Positions 11,164 to 21,424 of a stretch of 64,000 nucleotides of DNA are shown here, piece by piece; the first letter of the stretch is position 1, and each line of letters starts with the position of its first letter. The translations under genes were made by a program, and so were the position numbers. The DNA lies in NCBI GenBank assembly GCA_037176885.1, contig JAWWNJ010000068.1:434001-498000 (forward strand), written 5' to 3'. The notes beneath the pieces were generated by a model. The model had not been told where the DNA came from. It saw only the letters and a program-made list of their open reading frames with translations, and searched no databases. This stretch comes from Favolaschia claudopus. Taxonomy: Eukaryota; Basidiomycota; Agaricomycetes; Agaricales; Mycenaceae.

Positions 11164-12198
11164 ATGCCCAAGTCTCCAAGCCAAGTGTACAACGGCTTAG
11201 CCGGCCAAAAGCATGGAATCCCGCAGTTCACCCCAGAGCCGAGCCAGAATCTGCCTGCTGAATATCGGGCGCTCGGTGTCAGCATTGGAGATGTGGGTGT
11301 TTGGCGCGATGGCGCGTTCGAGTTCCTCTTCAGTAGTTGCCTACCTGCCACACATCCAATAAACCACGCCAATGGTGTTCCTCCTGATTTCTCAGGTTTT
11401 CCTTTATGCCCTTGCGACGTATCACAACGACCATATCATTCAGCTGGCTCCATCATAGCGAGTACGAAGGTGGCACAAGTAGCATTGGAAATCAGTGGAT
11501 CGTCTGTCATCCCGTGCGTGTTATTCGAGTTCAAACTTGATCGCGAGCTGATGTGGTCCAGTGTTTTTCCGACAACCCTGGGCAGCAGCCTCACACTGAA
11601 ATTCGAATCCACAGAGGGTGCTCTGCTCGTACTTCCCGATGGGGCTTCTCGTCAGAATTTATTGCCCATGAAATCATTCCGAGCATACGTTCAGGACAAT
11701 GCTAGTCAATGGTACCGATTCGCGAGCGACTGGCTCCCTTCGTCGGATTCCTTGTTCGTCGTAACAGGGTGTGACAAAGCGGCCTCTTGGGCCATTGCTA
11801 CTGCTTCGGCAACGACGGCTACCATCGGGATCTCCTTGAAATTGTCGGTGGTAGGGTTGACGGAGGGTACGCTGGCCCCCAAGTATCAATGGAAGGATTT
11901 CGGGTCTGCTACTGTTCGCACATCCCAGCCATGCGACAATTCATCTGCAATGGAGAATCAATGCATTTTTATCCGCGGCTTCATCGTACCAAGAAGCATA
12001 CCACTTGTCAGCTTCGTTGCAGAAAGGATGCGACGACTGGGACGGGCAATGAGCCTGCGAGATCAAGACAGGATCCGAGACTGCGGCTTCCGAGTCAGGC
12101 CTGCAAACAGTCACATAGGTCAGGCGCGGAAAGTGCTCTCGAAGGAACCAATGAACGAGATAGATGAACCGCAGGCGGTGAGTGTTTTCCAGCAATAA
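11164..12198 (+). CDS. Conserved protein of unknown function in the palindrome loop
   Basis: From ATG 11164 the frame is open for 345 codons. A 48-bp GT-AG intron (11514-11561) is likely because the paralogue at 45712 has one at the same place; here it is a multiple of three, so unspliced RNA would also read through. The protein starts MPKSPSQVYNGLAGQKHG and contains SIGDVGVWRDGAFEFLF, RPYHSAGSIIAS, LPDGASRQNLLP and VTGCDKAASWAIATASAT, all shared with the 45712 copy. The last 60 residues differ from the paralogue, so the 3' exon may be mis-joined or diverged. No signal peptide or known domain is seen. 10802-11163 is its promoter side and 12199-12379 its 3' side. Confidence 0.7.
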   Translation: MPKSPSQVYNGLAGQKHGIPQFTPEPSQNLPAEYRALGVSIGDVGVWRDGAFEFLFSSCLPATHPINHANGVPPDFSGFPLCPCDVSQRPYHSAGSIIASTKVAQVALEISGSSVIPCVLFEFKLDRELMWSSVFPTTLGSSLTLKFESTEGALLVLPDGASRQNLLPMKSFRAYVQDNASQWYRFASDWLPSSDSLFVVTGCDKAASWAIATASATTATIGISLKLSVVGLTEGTLAPKYQWKDFGSATVRTSQPCDNSSAMENQCIFIRGFIVPRSIPLVSFVAERMRRLGRAMSLRDQDRIRDCGFRVRPANSHIGQARKVLSKEPMNEIDEPQAVSVFQQ

Positions 12199-12379
12199 AG
12201 ACGAAAAAAAATCCATGTTGAACTTAAAAATCTGGGCTCAGGACGAGGAATGAGGGGCAGCACGCGAAGCGCATAGTATCTTGACTTACACACGCAACGT
12301 ACTCGCTACACTCCGCATGGCTACTGATTTCTTGTATCATGTGCATGTCCTCAGATTGATTGTAGAGTAAGATAACATG

Positions 12380-14402
12380 ATGGTTTCGGCCTCCGCACAA
12401 TAACAAAAAAAAACGTACATGATCAACGAGGTAGCGTAAAGCTTTAAGCTGTAAGTGCGAGACGGCAGCGGAGATTATGCTATGCACGAGCAAGAGAAGA
12501 TTGTGAATGAAACAGGAGAAGCTGTGTGTTGACAGATAGCTGTTGAAAGAACCAAAAGAACTGCGGCCGTCGGGCAGACGGCGAAGGAGTGACAACAGAT
12601 AACTAGTCCGGAACGTGACATTCTTCGGCGTGGTGCTGGGTGGTAGCATCGGAGCGGCTGTTCGGCAGAAATGGGCGGAAACAATGGCAGATCAGGTCCG
12701 AAGGAGGGCGCTGTCCTCGACGTCGTAACATGACACGATGGCGGTGGCGACCGTTGGCGCATCATGGGCGGGGAGCTTCAAATCGAATGCTGAGGATATC
12801 TGGGATGGTCTGCTAGAGCGAAAGATTCCTCAGAAATGGTCGTGTATAGAGAGACTGCAGACGCACCTGGATGTCGACGACGGGTAGACTACCAACTGAG
12901 ATTTTCATGCATCGGTCAATTGAGAGCGCTGGGGGGGTATCGTCTGGGTAATTGAATGCCAGCTACGATAAAATGTTTCAAAGCGGGGCGGCAAAAGGTT
13001 CCGAAAATCGAGGCACAAAGGGAGGGGAGGGGAGGGGGAGGGAAGGTAGGACCCAGCCATGTAAGTCCGACTTATTTATACCACGCCATGCCCAGCGGAA
13101 ATTACACGCTCTGTACCAGTGGATGACTGGGACTTTTGATGGGTTTTCTCTTCAAACGTCAATTTAAAATTAACTTACGGGCGTCATGCTGTTATGCTGT
13201 TCAATTCCCTGTGCGGGCCGTTTTAGGAAGTTCCCTGTGTAGAGACGAGCGGCGGCAAACCCGCTACCAGTTTGATAACGAAAACAGCGACTCAAAACAT
13301 TGAACAGCCCAAAACTCGCTCTCCGCGCGCTGACCAGCTCGCATTGGGAGGACTTGAAGCTGGTTTGATTATTTTTTCTCATTTCCCGGGCCTCACTGCT
13401 TGGCGGCGATCACGCTGGCCGTCACGAATTCGTCATCGGCGACTGCGGCACTGGTTGCGCTTGCCAGGAGAATGCGATGGCCAGTCCACCAAAAAGCTCA
13501 GCAAAGAGACGCCCTCAGACCCGTACCTGAACTTTGAAGGCAATTGGAACGGGGAATTTGCACTTGCCACTCCATCGTCTGGGCCTTGTTAAGCGACTCA
13601 TAAGTCTGTGCCCGCAGCAGCGCCGGCGCCGTTTTAGCAAGATGCCTGAACGTCGAGGTTTTCGGCAAGACCAGTTATTTTGCACTCCGAATCAATTGAC
13701 ACCTAGCTAGGTCTTTTAGGTCGCTGTTCATGACACACTACTCACAAGGAGTTTTTCACAGTATTGACCAACACATCTGAAAACGAGGAAAATGCTGATC
13801 CCCCACCAAATGAAAAGCGCGTCGCAAACTTGAATGTGCACCTATAAACACCATACTCATAGTGCGACTCCGAGTCAGATTCTGATGTCGCTCGGCCAGC
13901 AAGTCCTTCAAGCCAAAACAGTGTTAACAATGTTACCCAATTCCTACTCCCGCATGCTCATTGAGTCATACCGTCGTTCCTTGCGCCGAGATGCGACGCT
14001 CATAATCATTGGGGCAGCACTGACGCATTTCTATTCCATCCTTCTTCTTCAAGCTCAACAGCCAACACAAACCCTGGTCAATAAAGTCTTTGTCCCTTCT
14101 CTGAAGAGGAGAGAACAGGAATATCTTCCTCCTACCTCTCCAAGTACGGCCGACAGCCGCGGCGGAGAGCCCGTTTTTCCCCGTGACTTGGAAATTGACC
14201 TCAACGCCAACAGTATGCCATTCATACTGCCCACAGGTGTGACTCACGTTGGAGAACGAACGCACGTCGACCGCGCTCAAGGGCGGGGCTCGGTCCGGGA
14301 GTGCTGGGATTGACGCGTCGGTATGACGGTCGCGGAGGATGGAGGTGGAATGGTCGAGGCACCCGCAGTCTTGAAGTTGTAAGGAAGACTCTGAGGCGGT
14401 CG
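12380..14402 (-). repeat. Right arm of a 5.6-kb palindrome
   Basis: Reverse complement of 8772-10801, lacking the 7-bp insert of the left arm. Near identity over 2 kb means that either the duplication is very young, the arms are kept alike by gene conversion, or the assembly has duplicated one arm. The different single-copy sequences on the outer sides (SSP fragment left, CCCH fragment right) and the 7-bp indel argue for a real structure. Confidence 0.9.
13954..14274 (+). pseudogene. 5' fragment of a GT61 glycosyltransferase gene (right arm)
   Basis: Exact inverted counterpart of the fragment at 8900-9220, reading from ATG 13954 (MLIESYRRSLRRDATLIIIG). It has the membrane anchor and stem only. 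No catalytic exons follow; at 14403 the sequence changes to a CCCH gene fragment. Confidence 0.75.
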
Positions 14403-14439
14403 GTGGGTGAGGAGTCGGTCGAGAGGACGGGGATCACCA

Positions 14440-14768
14440 GTCAACAACGTCTACCTGGCCACCATGGCCACCGACCCCGACGCCGCCCAAAAGCGATATA
14501 GCCAGACTCACAGGTATGAAGATATGCAATCTGTGTGGTCTACAGCGTTTATGCTCAGATCATTTTCAGCTTCTATCGACGCCTATGCATCAACACAAGT
14601 CTAACACTGCCGCGTTACCGAACCACCGACCAACACTTATTGGCCAGCTCGCAGCAGCAAGTACGTCAACCCGAACTACAGGCCGCCTTCAGATCAGTAC
14701 AAGTACCCGTTCACCCTCGTCTTCAAGGCCACCAAGCGCTGTGCCAGCAGCCGGAAGTAAAGCAAAAC
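14440..14768 (+). pseudogene. 5' fragment of a CCCH zinc finger gene
   Basis: The start MATDPDAAQKRYSQT, the following intron-like stretch and the pieces SSSRPPSA and PEVK correspond to exons 1-2 of the intact CCCH gene at 16785-18451 (MATDAAQLKSEIA, SSSRPPSAVPEVKQ). The reading frame is broken by small indels and no zinc fingers follow. The sequence then runs directly into a CNH fragment, so this is a junk join of two gene pieces. Confidence 0.7.
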
Positions 14769-15224
14769 CCGGCTCTGAGTACCAGTGATTACCTCAGGTT
14801 TTCTGTTACGACAGTGCGTCCGTCCTTGCGCTACATCTTTGGTCTAGTGCTCAGATATTAACTGTCAGAGCCTGGATTCTTTGTCGATCGGCAAAGTAGA
14901 ATTGTTCGAAGTCACCCAGATGATTAACTGGAGTCAAACAGCCAGTACCTTCGGTAAGTCCGACGTCGCCAACTTTTCTTGGGTGGTCAGTGATATCAAC
15001 TTATTCGTCGAAATAGCGCTACGCGAGCCGTATCTTTTAGTCTTTTGCAGCACTGTCATAGAAGTACATATGGAGCATCTCAACAGGTGAAAAAGTTCAG
15101 CAAATAATGGGGCCTTACGCTCTGCTCAACTCTCCGAATGCGGGCATGACAATCCTCGTATCGTCTCTTTCCTCGGGCGACTCGGAGGTTCTGTTTCGCG
15201 ATGAATCAACGTTTGACGTGTAGT
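14769..15224 (+). pseudogene. 3' fragment of an F-box/CNH gene
   Basis: Matches the last three exons of the gene at 6634-8140, including intron positions: SWILCRSAK-like text where FFVDRQG is expected, then ALREPYLLVFCSTVIEV, GPYALLNSPNAG and LSSGDSEVLFRDE. A frameshift after the FIEV position puts a stop at about 15090. The F-box and the first half of the propeller are missing. The fragment lies in the same orientation to an SSP copy as the intact gene does at 8 kb, so 7.7-8.8 kb and 14.8-15.8 kb are an old direct duplication. Confidence 0.8.
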
Positions 15225-15559
15225 CATTTGATTGAACTTTCGCCTAGTTTAAGTGAACGATTTAAATTGATAGCTGCGACTCGCAACCAGATTCTACGAT
15301 TCAGAGGCCCTCGATTCGGAGACATTCGAGAGAGTGCGAAAAATTAACGACGAACACAGACACGATCCAGGCAACTAAGTACTCCGTGGCCACTTGTAAC
15401 TGAACGACTGAGCATGGTGTCGAAAACTCGGACAGATGAAGGATGAGAAAAGGTTTATTCATTGTTTTTTCGTTGGTTGTTTGGTTTTATGTATGTAAGT
15501 ACGTATGCAAAGGATAACCCTCCCCCCTCCAAGGGCCGGCGGGCGTACGAAGGCCACGG

Positions 15560-16155
15560 AAGCGCAATCTCGGAGGCCATTCGTGCGGAATTGAGGGGAG
15601 GGGCACGACCCCGAACATCGGAACATCGCTGTAGTTCTGTGCAAGCAAATAGCACGAAGGACGGCGAGAGATTACGAAGGGGACATACCCAAAGGACGAA
15701 GACAAGAGCCTTCGACGCTGTCCGAGACGGGGGTAGGCAGTTAATCTTTCGCAAGCACGTCGCTGGGCTATTAGAGAGAAAAGAATCAGCATCCCTGACG
15801 CCTCGTTCCAGCGTAGATGACTGACCAGCATTTCGAATGACACGACCGAGACCAAGTCAGGAGTGGGAGCAGCAGTGGTCCCCGATGAGGTGGTGGAAGA
15901 GACCCGGAAGGCGGAAGACCAATCGCGGGAGGGGGGGTAAGCGAATAGGCCTGCCGTCTGTGGCGCAGCGCGCACAGTAGAGAGAACGGCGGATGGGGTG
16001 GAGGCGACCGCCTCGCCAGCAGGAGACGCCGTGAATGCAGCTGCAGAAGCGGCGGGAGCTGCTGAGGCATCACCGGCAATGACGATAGGGGCGGCTGCAA
16101 CGATATCGAGCATGGACACGATACCGACGAGAGCTAGAGAGATAAAAGTCTTCAT
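15560..16155 (-). pseudogene. Broken SSP copy with internal deletion
   Basis: The signal peptide (MKTFISLALVGIVSMLDIV) and the Ala/Ser-rich half are well kept, but about 150 bases encoding the conserved middle (the NNLIAFLRRNY region) are deleted, joining VSV directly to SFEML. The second exon is also shortened and frameshifted, and the spliced frame stops a few codons in. A tail like NYSDVP and RMASEIA can be seen further down. Read without splicing, the frame from 16155 is open to 15487 (222 codons), so a short secreted peptide is still possible. The promoter side (16156-16350) keeps the GTCTC repeats and TATA box; homology to the copy at 4.4-5.9 kb extends to about 16525. Confidence 0.75.
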
Positions 16156-16784
16156 AGTAGATAGTAAGGGTTGAAAGCGACAAGTAATAAGATGTGTTCG
16201 TTGTGTAAGTTTTGAGAGCCACTTGCACCAGCTTTTATAGATTTAATCCCTCTGAGACATCGATTCAAGACTTTTACACTTCCTTCCCGGAACCCCCGCG
16301 ATTTGCGAGACATTCAGCCATTTGCCGTATCTGAGACATAGTCGAGGCGAGCCTGGGCAGACCTAGTCTAAGTAGGTTCGGTGTCTTCGGAGCCCAAGTC
16401 TGTAGCGCGAGTGGTACGTTCGTCCAAGGAGTCGGGACATCGCCGCGCCGCCTGAGACAAATTATCCAAGACTTTTGACCAGTGATACGGGAGTCCCAAC
16501 CTCAAGTCCGCAGAAATGGGTAGCAGAGAGTTGGAAGCAGCAGACGTTCGTCGCATTGTGGCGACTTGACGGCAGGAAGTAGCACAGCATTGCGATCGAA
16601 TTAATTCTCACTCGACTCTCTGAACTGGTTCTTTTCGCAATCATGATTCATTCAAGATACATTACACGCATACAAAACAAGAACAAAAACGAAGCAGCAA
16701 AGCCTCGCAAAAGAGACAGATAGACAGAACGGGAGGAAAAGAGAAGAAAGAAAAGCAAAAAAAAGGGAGAGGAAGGGTGTCACC

Positions 16785-18451
16785 TCAAGTGCCCATCTCC
16801 TCATCGACGTCCCCCTCCGCATCCGCATCCGCATCATCGTCCATCTCCTCAGCCTCCTCATCACCATGTTCCTCCGACTCGTCCTCATCTTCCTCCTCCT
16901 CATCGCTCTCACTCTCACTCTCATTAAACGTCAACGGGATAAACTCATCTCCCATCTCCGCCTCTTTCCCTCCCTCCTCCTTTTCCACAATCGCCTTATC
17001 CGTTGTCGTCGTCGTTGCAGTCGTCGCTGTTGCGGATGTCGTCACCGCCGTCGTCTTCGCCCTCTTCCCAGCAGCCCTGATAACATGCGGCAACCTACAC
17101 CCCTTCCTCTCACACGTCCCCTTCTCCGCGAAATCGGGACACTCCCTCACATGCTGCTCCGGACACTCAATCCCTAGCTTACAATACCCCAACACCGCAA
17201 AGTCGCGGCAGATCGGCGCCTTAGCGTGTGCGGGGCCAAGATTGACGTGCGGAAAAGGGCAGGCGGCGCGGGTGCACGAGCCTACGATGTGTCAGCGAGA
17301 TCCATGCAAAAAGAATGAGGCACACACCCGCGAGGAAATGCGTACACAACGGAACCCTCTCCGGGGTCGGATCGTGCGAAAGCGCACATTGGTCGGCGGG
17401 GAGCGGGCAAGAACCAGATAAGAACGGCCAGCAGATGGCGGTGGTGGCGGGGTCGTGGGTGTACGGGCATGTGAGCCCGCGGGTGCAGGTGCCCGTGGTG
17501 GAAAAGCGGGGGCACGGTTTGTCGGATTTTTTGAATTTGTTGGCGCGGCTGTGGAGAGTGTCATGAGGGGAAACAGAACAAGAAAGGACGGCGGACGAGG
17601 TGTAGGGGCGGCGAGTGTTGGTCAGGGTCATGTTGACGGGGCCGGGGCGGATGCGGCCTCTGCCTCGACCTCTGCCGCGGCCGCGTAGGATCGATTTGGG
17701 CTTGTAAAGTCGGGGCGGTGCATGGGGGCGTTGAGGAGCTGTAGAAGTTGCAGGCTTGACTGTCGATGTCGATGTCGAGGGCTTCGGCTTAGGTGCTGGT
17801 GGCAAGTATCAGTTACGTCGATTATAATAACATGGATTCTTGGGGTTTGATCGCCGACAGCTGTGTTGAAAACGAGGAACCTCGAGAGTTCAGCTGTGGA
17901 GCTGAGGAGCCATTCTCCAACTCTGGAGGTGAAACTGACTCGAGCGGCACGAACGAAGCTCTAGAACAGACACTGTCTCTTCCTTTCAAGCAGCTGGAAT
18001 CCGAAATCGATTTAACGAGCTTGATACCACGAGTTAGACTCACCTCAGAATCGACCCTCGCCTGCTAATCCACCCACACCGAATCCATGTTTTGAAGATA
18101 AAAGACGCACCATCTTTGCGAACGAGTGATCGAGAGGATGACTCAAATGCTACGCCATTCAAAACGACTTGCTTGACTTCTGGTACAGCGCTTGGTGGCC
18201 TTGAAGACGAGGCGGACGATGGTGGCCGGATATACTTATTTGAAGGAGGCTTGTAGTTCGGGTTGATGTACTTGCTGCTGCGAGGTGGCCAAGATGGGTT
18301 GGTTGGTGGTTGGTAACGCGTTGTTGGTGGGTTGGACTTGTGTTGACTGATAGATGCTGAGAGTCGTCTGAGCATAATGTATTCAAATAGTATAGCGGCG
18401 TACCTGTGAGTCTTGCTATTTCGCTTTTTAGCTGAGCGGCGTCGGTGGCCA
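16785..18451 (-). CDS. Nuclear CCCH zinc finger protein with five fingers (ZC3H3-like)
   Basis: Start at 18451 (MATDAAQLKSEIARL). Exon 1 is 51 bp; exon 2 carries SNPPTTRYQPP and GVAFESSSRSLVRKD; a long intron of about 320 bp follows; exon 3 begins APKPKPSTSTSTVKP and has an RGRGRGRGR stretch; the last exon joins after FLAG at a 48-bp intron. Five CCCH fingers follow each other: CPRFSTTGTCTRGLTCPYTH, CWPFLSGSCPLPADQCALSH, CTHFLAGSCTRAACPFPH, CRDFAVLGYCKLGIECPEQH and CPDFAEKGTCERKGCRLPH. The C-terminus is a strongly acidic low-complexity tail (Asp/Glu repeats). The arrangement matches ZC3H3-type proteins linked to polyadenylation and mRNA export; role inferred from family. Confidence 0.85.
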
Positions 18452-19230
18452 TGGTGGTACGGAAGAGAGTTCGGGTAGGCGTGACCAAGGCGTGACAAGT
18501 GCGGATGGAGCTTACGTAACGTATTTGACTTGACTTGACTCTAACTCTCCGAATCCTAGCGCTTTGTTCCCCCTGCGTAAGACGAGACTAGGTATTGCCA
18601 GGCTTCTATGGTTCAGTGGTGTGCCTGCGTTTTGAAAGTTTCAATGGCACCTTGATTTTAATGCCGGTGTCACCTGAAAAAGCAATGAAAAAAGCAAGAA
18701 AAAAGTCGAATGCAGAAACTTGAAAATCTCAAGTAAGAATCTCGAGTTGAAACTGCTATGGCACCCGAAGGAGGCAGGAGTCGGCGGCGTCCCTGCTCAT
18801 ATTCACCCCTCACATTGTTGATCTGGGCAATCGAGATTTTTTCTGGACAAACTTGTTTTCGTTCAAGTCAATAATTAACCGACGTCTCAAGTCAAAATTC
18901 AGCTTGAAAACATTCTAAGCACTGAAATAGTGTGTCGTCATTCGAGGTAGTGAATTTTTTACTCTGCAAAGGACCCCCAATTTTCGTTTGACTGACTTAG
19001 TTCCCATCCAGACCACATTTCATTGCCCCTACCCTGAACTGCCTGGGCCCCTTCACATCCGATTCATAATTACGCCAAAATCGTTGCTCCTCGAACGATA
19101 AATCACTCACCCCGCGAAAAAACACCGCACAAGTGTATACCAAGACAAACCTTAGATTCCCCTGTGTTCAGACTCAATTCTAGATTATGAACCCTGTTAA
19201 ACGTTCCTATCCGCTCTTTCTCCCCACTTC
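18452..19230. other. Shared 5' region of the divergent CCCH and GT61 genes
   Basis: 779 bp between two divergent start codons. It is AT-rich in the middle (18660-19000). I see no repeat, RNA gene or open frame worth calling, and no clear TATA box. Confidence 0.45.
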
Positions 19231-21228
19231 ATGCTCATCTACCGTCGTTCTGTACGCAGAGATGCGACGCTCGTAATCATCGGAGCAACACTGACGCACC
19301 TCTATTCCTTACTCAATCGTCAACAACCAACTCAAATCCTTGTCAACAATGTTTCGATACCGCCGATGAAAAACCAAGAGAGACCCATACCACTCGCCAC
19401 TATTCAAGAGTCTTCAAACTCACACGGATCTCCGAATGCCTTCCAATCTAGGTCCATGTCTATGAACTCAGACTCGGACTTGTCAACAATAGCGCCGACA
19501 ACCCTTCTAACGCATGCGCCTGGCTGGACAGGTACACCGTTTTCATTTGAGAACGTTCAGACACAGGAATCTAACGCTTCCTCTAGTGCTCGAAAATTTG
19601 TACATGTCCAATGGAACCTTCTTTATCGTAACCGACACGCCGCAAGACTTCCCAAAAATACGCTTCATGATCAGTAAACCCCTGATCCTGGAAAACACTG
19701 CAAATAACATCGCCGCGAGAGAACCAACTCCGGACGACATGGCATTCCTGACCGTGGAGGAGGCCAACGAACGGTGGGGGGAAGTGAGGCCGGGGAGGAA
19801 AAATCGGATATCAACTGTTGGCGGAAACACGGCAAGTTCTCCTCATTGACAATCGTTGTCCAGGAATGACTCTGACCAGCAGTATCAAATAGGTGCTCGT
19901 CAACGATCCGGACCAATTTCTCGGTCACTACTATCATTTCGTCGGCGAGCTCTTCTTCGGCATCCAGGCCATCTGGTATGGCACCTTTTCTTCAAGTTTC
20001 AATCGCTTCAACTCCAATCCCACACCAAATCCATCTGCAATTGACGCCCTACCCCCCATCCACCGCGTCATCTTCGCCCGCGCCAGCTCGATAGCTTGGC
20101 GCGACTTCCCCGGCTTCAACTACTACTTCCTCCGCGCCGCCTTCCCCTCCACGACTGTCGAGGTCGAAGACGACTGGGAAGACCGCGCAGAGATAACCGC
20201 CACAGGCAAGCGGGCGTGGCGTTTCCCTCTGTTGCTATTGACAGATCGGAGCGCGTCGAATCGCGGGCGTCTGTGCGGCACGGTGACGCAGAGAAACGCG
20301 GCGGAAGCTGTGGCGGTCATGCGAAGTAAAACCAAAGAAAAGTCGGGAGGAGGGAAGGAAGCCAACACTGATACGAACGCCGATATGGCAGCGTGGTGGA
20401 CCCCCGTTCGGGATAGACTGTTCGAATTCGCCGACGCGGGCCATGAAGATGTGAAGGGTTTGCCCAAGCCCAGGGTTGCCGCCGTGCACCAGGTCGAAGA
20501 GCGGAATCAGGTAGTTTTGGGTGGCGGTAGCTCTGAGCTTCCGACCCCTCGAAGCATCGTAATCACCTATATCAGTCGACAAAGCGCTGGAGGCCGGATG
20601 TTGACGCGCATAAGTCACGAAGAGCTCGTCTCAGCGTTGGAAGAACTCGCTGAACGAAAAGGATGGGAGTTCAACGTCGTACAGGCTGAATTCTTGACGC
20701 ATGACGAGCAGCTGAAACTCATGGCGCGTACAACAGTAAGCACTATTTCTTCTAGTTGGTTAAACTGTCACTGATTTCTTCTACGAATTTGTACCCTTTT
20801 AGATCTTGCTTGGAGTTCACGGAAACGGCTTGACGCACGTCTTGATGATGCAACCAACTCGTTTATCTACTGTTATCGAGATATTCTTCCCAGGTGGCTT
20901 TTGTCATGATTACCAGTGGACGGCGACACACGGTCTAGGTACGACGCCAGTCATCCCGCCTGCGTCGGCAGTCGAATTTTGACGCCTCATTATCCATCTT
21001 TCCAGGCATCAAACATTATGCTGTGTGGAACGATACGTGCGTTCACCTTCGCTTGAAGTCCATCATTCTGATTTGAACTGGCGTGTTTCTCATAGCGCTC
21101 ACACGGAGGGAGAAGGCGAAGGCAAACCGAAAGTGAATTATCCTTCGGGATTCCAAGGAAATTCGATCCCTGTTCACGGGCCATTCGTTTCCAAGTTGAT
21201 TGAGGATCACATTGAACGGCGGCGGTAG
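19231..21228 (+). CDS. Glycosyltransferase family 61 (DUF563) protein
   Basis: Type II Golgi-type glycosyltransferase. Six exons (19231-19531, 19587-19831, 19893-20735, 20803-20938, 21006-21036, 21096-21228) join in frame to 562 residues, a usual length. Residues about 12-22 form a short membrane anchor (ATLVIIGATLTHLYSL). The GT61 core is clear: PDQFLGHYYHFVGELFFG, ARTTILLGVHGNGLTHVLMM (the conserved GxHGxxLTH motif), IEIFFPGGF, and at the end GNSIPVHGPFVSKLIEDH. The second intron has a GC-AG border (GCAAGT). Fungal relatives of EOGT/AER61 and plant xylan transferases belong here; the donor sugar cannot be told from sequence. Broken 5' copies lie in the palindrome arms. Confidence 0.9.
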
Positions 21229-21424
21229 AAATCATCGCAAAGTGCACTGAATACTATGTCCCCTAGGAATTGGCTGGGCTGGTGTGTCCAAGACGGTATA
21301 TTGATCCCAATTTTTTGTAATATAGCAATGCGTTGTTGGCAGAAAAAATGCGGATCCGGAATCTGAAAATGCAATCTTGATGTTACAGCGCCGAAGCACA
21401 GTATCAACTTTAGTTTGCGGTATA

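Noticed and set aside
8772..14402. Palindrome as a classical foldback or Polinton-like element
   Set aside because: No polymerase, integrase, transposase or target-site duplication is visible.
16785..17195. Plus-strand Ser-rich open frames opposite the CCCH gene
   Set aside because: Shadow of the acidic Asp/Glu repeat codons on the minus strand.
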